34,578 nt of DNA from Alteromonadaceae bacterium (GTDB lineage Bacteria; Pseudomonadota; Gammaproteobacteria; Pseudomonadales; Cellvibrionaceae), in contig NVXL01000017.1 in assembly GCA_002746115.1 (NCBI GenBank), positions 1 through 34,578 of the forward strand, in the 5' to 3' direction. This document shows positions 25,252 to 33,448 of the stretch, in pieces. The notes beneath the pieces are model-generated. The model saw nothing but the letters and a program-made list of their open reading frames with translations. It did no database searches and was not told the DNA's origin. The stretch's first letter is position 1. Every line of letters begins with the position of its first letter. A program made the translations under genes and the position numbers.

Positions 25252-27168
25252 CTAGCTTAGACCATTCACCTCATGGAAGTGTTGCTTATAGCTCTCGGAA
25301 GCGTAAGTCACATCAGCATCCAAAAGTTGCCGTGAGCTTTGATAAATCTTCTGGGTTGGAATATATTTGGGTATTTCTTTGGTATCGGTATAGGCATTCA
25401 CATGACTTTTGATGACAAACGAATGCTCGTGCTCCGCGTCGATACCCGCAGTAAATGTCAGCAGCTTGTAGTGCCGAACAACGCAAGTCACATCTGCAAT
25501 ATAAGCGTTGTTGCAATAATGTGGGTTAGGCATAACCTCCAAATGCTTATCACGAAACATTAGCGAGTGTTTGACCAGACAAAATTCAGCATTTTCAAGC
25601 TTTAGCATTACTTGCCGAACACCGCCAAAGTACATTTTCAACTCAGGTATCGCAAGACGGTTATTACGGTACTGGAATTTCGCGTCCCTGTTAAAATAAG
25701 GTTTTTTAACAAAACTATCCCCATCAAAATAAGGGTAAATATCTTCAAGATAGTCGCTGCTAGCCTCGACGCCGCCAGAGAACATATCAAGCATATGCGT
25801 TAGCGTCGCGGTATAGTTGCGCTCACGAAGGTAATTCACAAAGCGGCTAAGCTTAACGTCCTCATAACCGGGATACTCAAATAGCTCATCAACATCCACA
25901 CATAAGAACCAACGCTGATAACAGTTTTTTTCTATTACCGTGGTCTTAATCTCATTCTCATATTCATGATGCTTAAGCGCGGTTTGATATAGAGTCACAT
26001 CTTGCTGCTGCAACAATAAATCAACCGTACCGTCTGTAGACATGTTATCGATAAAATAAAAATGCTTAACCCCCATCCCCCGATAATGACGTAAGAAACT
26101 CGGCAAGAAAGCAAGCACGTTCTTAGCGACCGTCACCAAGACGACCTCATCTTCCGCATACGCTATATTCTCCGGGCCGTTTAAGCGGTGAATGTTGTCC
26201 GCGATACACAAACCGGGCATCAAACAGGTCGGTTTCTGACGATTATTATCTACGATGCCCGATTCCTTTAAGCGCAGCCACAAACGAGCCAAACTATTCA
26301 CCGGGCTAAATGATACTGATTTCAAACGTGTATGTGCTGAGGCAAACTTTTTCGCATCGGCATCCCGCTGGAGCCAACATAGCACGCTAAACATTTTGCG
26401 AATATTTTTAAGCTGCCCATACTCAGAACAAAAACTCAGAGACTCACAGTTGATATACCCAAATGAAATCACTCCCGCGGCACTAGCATCAATCACGGCT
26501 TTGCCATAACTGTGCTCTTGCGACAGATCCACAAGATACTCACTATCGGATAACGATTGAGATATCTCTTTTATTCGATCTGAGCTAAATACACGAATTT
26601 TTAACCTATAAACAACTAGCAAGGCAAGTAGGCGCGCCCAATAATAAAAAAGATTGGTCTTCTTAGGGAAAAGCACCTCTTTCCAGCGTCCGATTATTGT
26701 AACAATACCTGTCGTTTCACGACTTGAGGTATGAGGAGGAAAGGTATCAATATCCCGTATTGGGTGAGTTTGAATATCAACTATACGGCCGGTAATATGC
26801 TCAATACCTTTCGCTAAGCTAAAGTCCGTTGCAAAAACAAAGTCGGCTGCTGAGACGGCGCCTTTTAGATCTTGAGTATTAGGAAAGTATTCGCTCAGCC
26901 TATCCGCAGACACATCCGTAGAAGCAATTATTTTACAATGCCCACCTGCAAGTGATGCGCGATTTTTTAAGGTAACGACAAGTGGCAAATTTGATGGGCA
27001 TAGATGAATATGAATTAAATCCAGCTTTTTATTATCAATTGCTTGCAATGCATCATCAAGGTTTAATAGCTCCCCATTAAACGCTTGTAACCAAGCGGTA
27101 ATACAAGCGCCTACTTGAACTGAGCTATCAATGCCCTCTCGTATTAATGCATAGGTAATTTCAGTCAC
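25252..27168 (-). CDS. Two-domain glycosyltransferase (GT-B-like N-half, GT2-type C-half)
   Basis: A 638-residue protein that appears to fuse two sugar-transfer domains. The N-terminal half (about 1-300) has a GT-B look: LDLIHIHLCPS, ADFVFATDFS, then a switch strand IVTIIGRWKEVLFPKK and SYGKAVIDASAAGVISFGYINCESL, as in nucleotide-sugar binding halves. The C-terminal half (about 340-560) matches the Glyco_tranf_2_4 type: VLVTVAKNVLAFLPSFLRHY, FIDNMSTDGTVDLL and the metal-binding DVDELFEYP. No membrane segments are seen, so it is probably cytosolic or peripheral. The start is a GTG at 27168 with AAGGAACGGAA just upstream; no earlier usable ATG exists. It is 67 bases downstream of the DUF6492-like gene and 43 bases upstream of the nuclease. 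The acceptor is unknown; context suggests the product of the NRPS/chitin-synthase-like locus. Confidence 0.8.
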   Translation of the reverse strand: MTEITYALIREGIDSSVQVGACITAWLQAFNGELLNLDDALQAIDNKKLDLIHIHLCPSNLPLVVTLKNRASLAGGHCKIIASTDVSADRLSEYFPNTQDLKGAVSAADFVFATDFSLAKGIEHITGRIVDIQTHPIRDIDTFPPHTSSRETTGIVTIIGRWKEVLFPKKTNLFYYWARLLALLVVYRLKIRVFSSDRIKEISQSLSDSEYLVDLSQEHSYGKAVIDASAAGVISFGYINCESLSFCSEYGQLKNIRKMFSVLCWLQRDADAKKFASAHTRLKSVSFSPVNSLARLWLRLKESGIVDNNRQKPTCLMPGLCIADNIHRLNGPENIAYAEDEVVLVTVAKNVLAFLPSFLRHYRGMGVKHFYFIDNMSTDGTVDLLLQQQDVTLYQTALKHHEYENEIKTTVIEKNCYQRWFLCVDVDELFEYPGYEDVKLSRFVNYLRERNYTATLTHMLDMFSGGVEASSDYLEDIYPYFDGDSFVKKPYFNRDAKFQYRNNRLAIPELKMYFGGVRQVMLKLENAEFCLVKHSLMFRDKHLEVMPNPHYCNNAYIADVTCVVRHYKLLTFTAGIDAEHEHSFVIKSHVNAYTDTKEIPKYIPTQKIYQSSRQLLDADVTYASESYKQHFHEVNGLS

Positions 27169-27235
27169 TTCCGTTCCTTAATATATCAGTACTATCAACT
27201 GGCATGACCAATTAAGCACACAAGAAAATACCCAG

Positions 27236-28291
27236 CTAAAGCTCTAGCTCCGACGCAGAAGCATCTTCAATAAGGGGCTCTACTTCAGGTACAATCTCCT
27301 TGGAATCAATATCTAACCAAGTCAGCAGTGTCGCATAAAACTCATGCTTACTAGCAAACTGCTCGGGTAGCCAATCCTCTTCTGAAATCCAGCTCTGAAT
27401 CACTAAAAATAAACCACCGTTTTCGCTCGCGTTACCAAAAAAATGCGCGTGATCATAGTTTCGCGGGACGATATAGTGACTACTCAAATGCCACGCAGAT
27501 CGAGACAGGTCTAGGACATGATCTGGAGACGCGACCACATGGTACTTATCGAGTAAATTAGTTTTCTGAGCAAACATAAAATACAGGCCATATTCCGTCC
27601 AACCTGACTGACGCATCAATAATTCGTACCATGGCGTATCACTCAAGGCACTCATATGCGCGATTAAAGCATTAGAAATGTGCTTATTTAAGGTCACCGG
27701 CGTCTCACCAAAGATTTGAACAGATGAGCGTTCCGTCTCTTCGAGCTCCAATACTTCAACAGCTCTCAAATAACGACCGGTTTTAACCATGTACTCTTCT
27801 TCAGCAAACTCCTCGGTATACATTTTCTGATAATAGGCTTTATCTTCCACATTGACGAATGATCGTTCACCACTGAATAACTGCGCCACTTGCATGGGTT
27901 TCATTAGGATGACGTCACTATCAAGCGTAATGTAAAAGTCAGTTTTCACGAGAGTTGCACAGGCGATTTTTAACACCTGCTGAAAATACCAGCCTCCTCG
28001 GCCATCAGGATCATAGGCTTTAATTTTCATAGCATCAGGCACCAAACTATCTTCCGATACAAAGGTGAGCGTGTCATAATTTTGATGCTTTTTTAAATTT
28101 TCTTGGATTTCTTGCATCTCGTCGTCAGGGCAAATAACAAAAATATCGGCAATGACATCAACATTCCCAAACTTATCAATCGACAATAACAGGCGATCAA
28201 CAATATTTTTATATGACTCAGATTGCTTAGTCGCAAAGCCGTCACTTCCAAACTCTTTCAAACAAAGTGGTAATACAAAACTGACGTCCAT
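27236..28291 (-). CDS. DUF6492-type glycosyltransferase-like protein
   Basis: A 351-residue soluble protein. The N-terminal MDVSFVLPLCLKEF strand, the GRGGWYFQQVLKI segment and the LDSDVILMKP motif (a DxD-type metal site) fit a GT-A fold of the DUF6492 family, for which biochemical data are scarce. SDTPWYELLMRQSGWTEYGLYFMFAQ is a further conserved block. An acidic C-terminal tail (EVEPLIEDASASELEL) is not part of the fold. A ribosome-binding AAAAGG lies 8 bases before the ATG. The gene sits between the NRPS and a two-domain glycosyltransferase on the same strand, so it probably adds a sugar to, or otherwise modifies, the same product. The family assignment is from motif memory and is moderately sure. 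Confidence 0.7.
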   Translation of the reverse strand: MDVSFVLPLCLKEFGSDGFATKQSESYKNIVDRLLLSIDKFGNVDVIADIFVICPDDEMQEIQENLKKHQNYDTLTFVSEDSLVPDAMKIKAYDPDGRGGWYFQQVLKIACATLVKTDFYITLDSDVILMKPMQVAQLFSGERSFVNVEDKAYYQKMYTEEFAEEEYMVKTGRYLRAVEVLELEETERSSVQIFGETPVTLNKHISNALIAHMSALSDTPWYELLMRQSGWTEYGLYFMFAQKTNLLDKYHVVASPDHVLDLSRSAWHLSSHYIVPRNYDHAHFFGNASENGGLFLVIQSWISEEDWLPEQFASKHEFYATLLTWLDIDSKEIVPEVEPLIEDASASELEL

Positions 28292-28314
28292 TAACCTAAC
28301 CTTTTATCTCTTTC

Positions 28315-28386
28315 TATAAGCCTCTAGGCTTTATAGAGTATATTTTTACTGTTTCTATTTTACAGTTTCTTTTTTTTACGGTTTCT
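28315..28386. repeat. Three AC-N-GTTTCT repeats and a hairpin upstream of the DUF6492-like gene
   Basis: Near-identical 9-mers ACTGTTTCT (28348), ACAGTTTCT (28362) and ACGGTTTCT (28378) differ only at the third base and are spaced 14 and 16 bases apart. Next to them is a hairpin, TATAAGCC (28315-28322) with GGCTTTATA (28327-28335), loop TCTA, one bulge. The group lies in the 158-base gap between the NRPS and the next gene. It could be a regulator-binding array or a transcription attenuator reducing read-through from the NRPS. Confidence 0.55.
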
Positions 28387-28449
28387 ACTTAAGCTAATAG
28401 AAGTACTTAACAAAAGCACGTAGTAAACGTATTTAACAAAACATTAAAC

Positions 28450-31400
28450 TTACCACGAAGTCTTCAGGAAGGTCTGAATCTCCGCAACAAAAGCATGCAT
28501 CACCGCTTGCATCGTCTCGGAATTGTAGGCACTACCGCTATACTCCCACTCCATCGTAAGTTTTTTCCGGTTGGTAATCACATTAAGTGCAAATGGGTGG
28601 CTCCGGCCAATATCAAGGTTTATTTTTTTATCGTATTCGTACTGAATCTCGCCATTATCGACAATACCTTTCGAGTCGAATTCGTCCCGGGAAAAGTCAA
28701 CGCCGATATTATTGAGTGTGATATGGGGACTGAATATCTTGTGTCCTCCGCTATCAACAAGATCCATAGGGTTGCCGAATACTACGCCTTCAGCCGGCAA
28801 CTCATCAAGCGCCCGAGCAAACTCACAAAACTGCTCTTTTATGCTATCAGCGCTGACTATCTGTAAAGGCAAGAACCGAGATAAGTTTAGCCAACCAATT
28901 GTGCGACTCACATCCATATTCGAATGATCACGATGGATATTTCGACCCGCATCTACAGCTTGCACTTGTAGTTTTGCTGACCCGGACCAATCGGTATACA
29001 CCTTGGTCAAACAAAACAATAAAATATTCTGGAGATTTAGGCCTGGAATATTATTCTCTAAGCGCTGTAAGTCTCTTGTAAAGCCAACATCAAAAGTGAC
29101 ACTAACACAACGGTCGACCTGTAGTTCATCCGCAGTCTCAATATCTTTAGCTGGCAAAGTGAAGTCGCCTATCGATTGTTTTTTGAGGTATGTATCAAGC
29201 TCTTGGCCTAATCGATCCACATCTTCTGAGTTTTTAACCCAATCGAGGACATCGATAATCGACGCTGTTTTATTTTGCAGCTGAATTTTTTCACCCGTGA
29301 GCACTTGCCTACAAGCCGTTGTAAAATCATCCTGAAGAATCAAAGCCGAGTAAGGGTCGAACAACAAATGATGTAAAACGAAGATGACAACGGTTTTATT
29401 ACTACCAAACTTAACGATACCGAAATTAAACAATTTCCCATGCTTAACATCAATCAGCAACTTCAATTCTTGGACTATTTTAGCAACTTCATTTTTATAA
29501 TCTTGTAATTCTACAATACCCTCGACAGCAAACTCATATATAGGTACCGATGCTTCACGCTCAGAGATAAGGCCATGCCATGAATGCCCATCATCATTGG
29601 GATAAAATCGTGTCCGAAGCCCGTCGTGATGACTAACGATATGACTACAGATCGCTTCCGTCTCCGCTCGCCCTATGCGTGAATCAACCTCAAGATCAAA
29701 AGCTGATGCCCAGGCCTCATTGTCATTAATCGCCCCCTCCGTATAAAAAAACCAGTCTTGCGAGGGGGAGGTAAATACCTTACCTGAGACCGGCGCTTGC
29801 TCTTGTCCCTCATGGTCGTCTTTAACATGATCAACTAATGCACTAATCTCTGGGCTCGAGAATAATTGCTTAGGACTAAAGAACATCGATTGCTTACGCG
29901 CTTCAGAGACCAACTGTAAAACGAGCAATGAGTTACCGCCAAGCGTAAAAAAACTGTCATTAGTTCCAACATTTTCGACGCCCAGAATACGCTCATAAAG
30001 CGCACATAGCTGACGCTCCCTGTTATTAATTGGGGCTTTATATGTCTTTTGTTGTGATCGTACATCCATCTCCAATAAAGCCTTACGATCAACTTTCCCG
30101 TTCGGAGTAAGAGGAAAGGACTCCAGCAACATAAACGCCGAAGGCACCATGTAGTCTGGTAATGACTGCGACAAATACTGGCGTAAGCATTCTGTCGAAT
30201 CATGCAAACTCACCTCAGTTAAATCGCCGTCAGCTGAATCGCTCTCGCTTGACTTATCTTGAGCATTAACAAGCACGGCATAAGCAACTAAGTATTTGTC
30301 ATCATTGTTCGACGTTTTAGCGACGACCACGGCGTCCGCCACATTTTCATGGGCGACAAGCGTATTCTCAATTTCCCCTAATTCAATTCTAAACCCACGA
30401 ATTTTCACTTGATGATCAATTCGCCCTAAAAACTCCAAGTCGGCCATACCACCGTCGGCACATGGCAGCATACGCACTAGATCCCCGGTTCTATATAAAC
30501 GATCACGGCCCAAAACCTTGCTATCACTACCGTCACTAGTATTGATATTATCAATACTTTGCGTCGTTTGAAGAAACGGATTTTTGATAAATTTTTCTGC
30601 GCTTAATTCGCTCCGATTTAGATAGCCCCGGGTAACGCCTTCACCACCAATGAGCAACTCACCAGCAACCCCAAGCGGCGCTAAGGTTTGAGTATCCGTG
30701 CAAACATATGTCTGAGTGTTCCCAATCGCCCGGCCAATATGCCGCTCATAACCTTCGTCGGCTATTTTATTTGGCAGCATATGATTAACACATGACCATA
30801 CCGCAGTTTCAGTAGGCCCGTACATATTCCACAGCTCAACATTTTCCCGTGCTAGCAGTTGCTCCATAAGTTGACGGCCTAAAGCTTCGCCACCACACAA
30901 TATTTTAAGCCGCCCAGCCCCAGTACGATCCCAACCGGCGTCAATTAAGAGCTTCCAAGTTGCTGGCGTCGCTTGCATAATTGAGACTTGGTTGGCGTTC
31001 ATTAGGTTTTGCAAAGCTTGTGGCTTAGTCCCGTCTTCTTTAGAAGCAATCACCACTTTTGCCCCTAAGACTAGTGGCAGCATTAATTCTAATACGTGAA
31101 TATCAAACGAAGTAGAGGTCACCGCTAACAAACAGTCATCGGCCTCCATACCCGGCTTATTCGCCATACTCTGTAAGAAATTTACCGCGTTACGATGCTC
31201 AACCATGACACCTTTCGGCTTGCCCGTAGAACCTGAAGTGTAAATGACATAGGCAAGATGATTAGGTTTTAGCCCCAGAGATACCCGGTCAATATTGTTT
31301 TGTGGGTATTGTTTAAGACGGCCTTGAACCGCCTCGTCACCCAAGAGAAGCCCCTGAGAAGAAGTAATTGGCGTGGTAGTTAGCAATTTCCGCTGCGTAA

Positions 31401-33357
31401 TAACGGTTTTAAGCTTGGCATCTTCAAGCATATGCGCCAAGCGCGCTTGTGGATAATCAGGGTCTAATGGTAGGTAAGCACTGCCAGATTTTAAAACACC
31501 TAAAATAGCCACCATCATATCTATCGAGCGTTCAAGGCATAAACCTAAGAGCGAATCGGGTTCCACCTTATAATGCTCAATTAAATAATGCGCTAGCTGG
31601 TTCGCACGAGCATTCAGCTCCGAGTAAGATATTACTTCAGCGCCAAATACCAAGGCTGTGGCATCAGGAAAGCGCTCTGCTTGTGCTTCAAACAATTGCT
31701 GAATACACACATCCTCCACCAAATGACTACAAGTATTAGTCCCTAAACGCATCAGTTGACGAATATCGCCAGCAGAGAGCATATTCAGTTGTGTAATCGC
31801 GCGTCCCGGTGACGCCAATACAGCATCGAGCAGACGATTAAAATGTCCTGCCATTTGAGCAATGCGCTTAGGGCTAAATAACTCAGTGGTAAATTCCCAA
31901 CTTAGCTCTAGTCCCTCCTCTGTCTCACTAGCTTCTAACTGTAAATCAAAAACAGCACTGTGACTCTCTGGCGTGCGGACAACACATTCAAGCGAGGGTA
32001 AAGACAAGGTTGGAATGACATTGTTTTGTAAAATAAAAGCCACTTGTGCTAATGGGTTATAGTTGCCGTCGCGAGTTTTTACCTCAGCGTATACCAGTTT
32101 TTCAAACGGTACATGTTGATGAGAAAAAGCACCAAGTATATTTTTTTTGTTTTCGCTAAGTAAGTGTTCAAACGTTTGGCTTTCGTCAATCTGATGGCGT
32201 AAAACGACCAAGTTAACAAAACAGCCAATAAGCCCCTGTAATTCATCTTGCTGTCGATTTGCGACTGAGGTCGCGATCAGCAAGTCCTTACTATTACTAC
32301 AATAACGGGTGAGTAACACGGCGTACACGCTTTCTAAGAGCATAAACAAAGTACAGCCATGACTTTGAGCAAGAGCTTTTAGGGCATTAAGACGCTCTAG
32401 CGGAAGCTCTGTTGTAAATACTTTTCCGGCAAAACTCTGCTCTTTTGGACGACGAAACTCTAGAGTCACGTCATGCTGAGCTGGAGCATCGTATAAGTAT
32501 TCATGCCAATATTGCATCGACACGGAAAAGCTTTCTTCTTCCACTATTTCACGCTGCCAACTCGCGTAATCAACATACTGGTAAGGCAAGGGAGCTAAGC
32601 TTTCGCTTGCGAGCCCCAAAACATGCGCACCTTGTTTATTGATTGGCTCTGAGTTTAAGCGTGTATATAACTGTCTAAATTCATTGACTAAAACCCCTAA
32701 AGACCAACCATCCGAGGCGATATGGTGAAGTACCACAACAAGTTGATACCGCTGCTCTGACAAGCGGATTAACTTTAATCGCAACATTACATCGCAAGAT
32801 AGGTCAAAGGGTTTAGTCGCTAAGTGCTGCGATAGCTGAGTGGCTTGCTCTAATGCAGCATGATTATCTAGATGGCTAAGATCCGCTTGAGGAATATCAA
32901 ACTCTGTTGCCGGCAGCACTTTTTGAAAAACACGCCCATCTTCGGAATAAAATACTGTACGTAAAGGCTCATGACGCTGAATAATAAGCGAAAATGCTGC
33001 ATTCAAAGCATCCACGTTGAGCCGCCCATTGAGGTCTAAAATTCGTACAAAGTGATAACGTTCACTGCTGTCATTTAACTGCTGCGTGAGCCATAGCTGC
33101 TCCTGCATAAATGATGAAACTAAATTGCGATCACGAGAAACTGTTTTAATCGGAATACTAAGATGACTTGTGCTTTCATCACTCACAAGTTCATCTTCTA
33201 ACATCTGTAATATTTTGGGCTTAAATTCCCGAATTTTCGTCACCAAATCGGGTTTAAGCGTATTGGGTGGCGCCTGCACCTTCAGCTGACCCGAGTCGAT
33301 ATTAAATCGAATAGATTGCTGCTGACATAGGTGCAGAAACTCTAAGAACGTCATCAT
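28450..33357 (-). CDS. Single-module NRPS: TubC docking-C-A(Gly)-PCP-E-like
   Basis: A 1635-residue non-ribosomal peptide synthetase. Residues 1-55 are a TubC-type N-terminal docking domain. The condensation domain has active-site HHIASDG (His211, His212, Asp216). The adenylation domain shows TSGSTGKPKG (707-716) and NGKVDRK with Lys1088. The specificity residues, read against GrsA, give DILQLGMVWK, close to the glycine code DILQLGLIWK. The carrier domain has LGGNSLL with Ser1143. The last 450 residues form an epimerase-type condensation fold: HHLLFDP (1329-1335) and VSRTIGWLN. The EGHGRE motif of true epimerases reads VDAGRN, so Val1468 replaces the catalytic Glu. No thioesterase or reductase follows. 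AAGGA lies three bases before the first ATG; the ATG at 33354 is equally possible. A partner NRPS/PKS outside the window is expected. Confidence 0.93.
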   Translation of the reverse strand: MMTFLEFLHLCQQQSIRFNIDSGQLKVQAPPNTLKPDLVTKIREFKPKILQMLEDELVSDESTSHLSIPIKTVSRDRNLVSSFMQEQLWLTQQLNDSSERYHFVRILDLNGRLNVDALNAAFSLIIQRHEPLRTVFYSEDGRVFQKVLPATEFDIPQADLSHLDNHAALEQATQLSQHLATKPFDLSCDVMLRLKLIRLSEQRYQLVVVLHHIASDGWSLGVLVNEFRQLYTRLNSEPINKQGAHVLGLASESLAPLPYQYVDYASWQREIVEEESFSVSMQYWHEYLYDAPAQHDVTLEFRRPKEQSFAGKVFTTELPLERLNALKALAQSHGCTLFMLLESVYAVLLTRYCSNSKDLLIATSVANRQQDELQGLIGCFVNLVVLRHQIDESQTFEHLLSENKKNILGAFSHQHVPFEKLVYAEVKTRDGNYNPLAQVAFILQNNVIPTLSLPSLECVVRTPESHSAVFDLQLEASETEEGLELSWEFTTELFSPKRIAQMAGHFNRLLDAVLASPGRAITQLNMLSAGDIRQLMRLGTNTCSHLVEDVCIQQLFEAQAERFPDATALVFGAEVISYSELNARANQLAHYLIEHYKVEPDSLLGLCLERSIDMMVAILGVLKSGSAYLPLDPDYPQARLAHMLEDAKLKTVITQRKLLTTTPITSSQGLLLGDEAVQGRLKQYPQNNIDRVSLGLKPNHLAYVIYTSGSTGKPKGVMVEHRNAVNFLQSMANKPGMEADDCLLAVTSTSFDIHVLELMLPLVLGAKVVIASKEDGTKPQALQNLMNANQVSIMQATPATWKLLIDAGWDRTGAGRLKILCGGEALGRQLMEQLLARENVELWNMYGPTETAVWSCVNHMLPNKIADEGYERHIGRAIGNTQTYVCTDTQTLAPLGVAGELLIGGEGVTRGYLNRSELSAEKFIKNPFLQTTQSIDNINTSDGSDSKVLGRDRLYRTGDLVRMLPCADGGMADLEFLGRIDHQVKIRGFRIELGEIENTLVAHENVADAVVVAKTSNNDDKYLVAYAVLVNAQDKSSESDSADGDLTEVSLHDSTECLRQYLSQSLPDYMVPSAFMLLESFPLTPNGKVDRKALLEMDVRSQQKTYKAPINNRERQLCALYERILGVENVGTNDSFFTLGGNSLLVLQLVSEARKQSMFFSPKQLFSSPEISALVDHVKDDHEGQEQAPVSGKVFTSPSQDWFFYTEGAINDNEAWASAFDLEVDSRIGRAETEAICSHIVSHHDGLRTRFYPNDDGHSWHGLISEREASVPIYEFAVEGIVELQDYKNEVAKIVQELKLLIDVKHGKLFNFGIVKFGSNKTVVIFVLHHLLFDPYSALILQDDFTTACRQVLTGEKIQLQNKTASIIDVLDWVKNSEDVDRLGQELDTYLKKQSIGDFTLPAKDIETADELQVDRCVSVTFDVGFTRDLQRLENNIPGLNLQNILLFCLTKVYTDWSGSAKLQVQAVDAGRNIHRDHSNMDVSRTIGWLNLSRFLPLQIVSADSIKEQFCEFARALDELPAEGVVFGNPMDLVDSGGHKIFSPHITLNNIGVDFSRDEFDSKGIVDNGEIQYEYDKKINLDIGRSHPFALNVITNRKKLTMEWEYSGSAYNSETMQAVMHAFVAEIQTFLKTSW

Positions 33358-33385
33358 TTTTCCTTACGTATACATGTAATAATGC

Positions 33386-33400
33386 GAGCAATTATTGCTC
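33386..33400. repeat. Perfect 15-bp palindrome upstream of the NRPS
   Basis: GAGCAAT-T-ATTGCTC, centred at 33393, about 30-45 bases before the NRPS start and within the 91-base gap after the chitin-synthase-like gene. It has the form of a dimeric regulator's operator; as a hairpin it would be short and lacks a T run. Confidence 0.4.
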
Positions 33401-33448
33401 CGCTAACCTTATGATTCTCACCCCAAAAGGCACGGTCACTCTGATATC

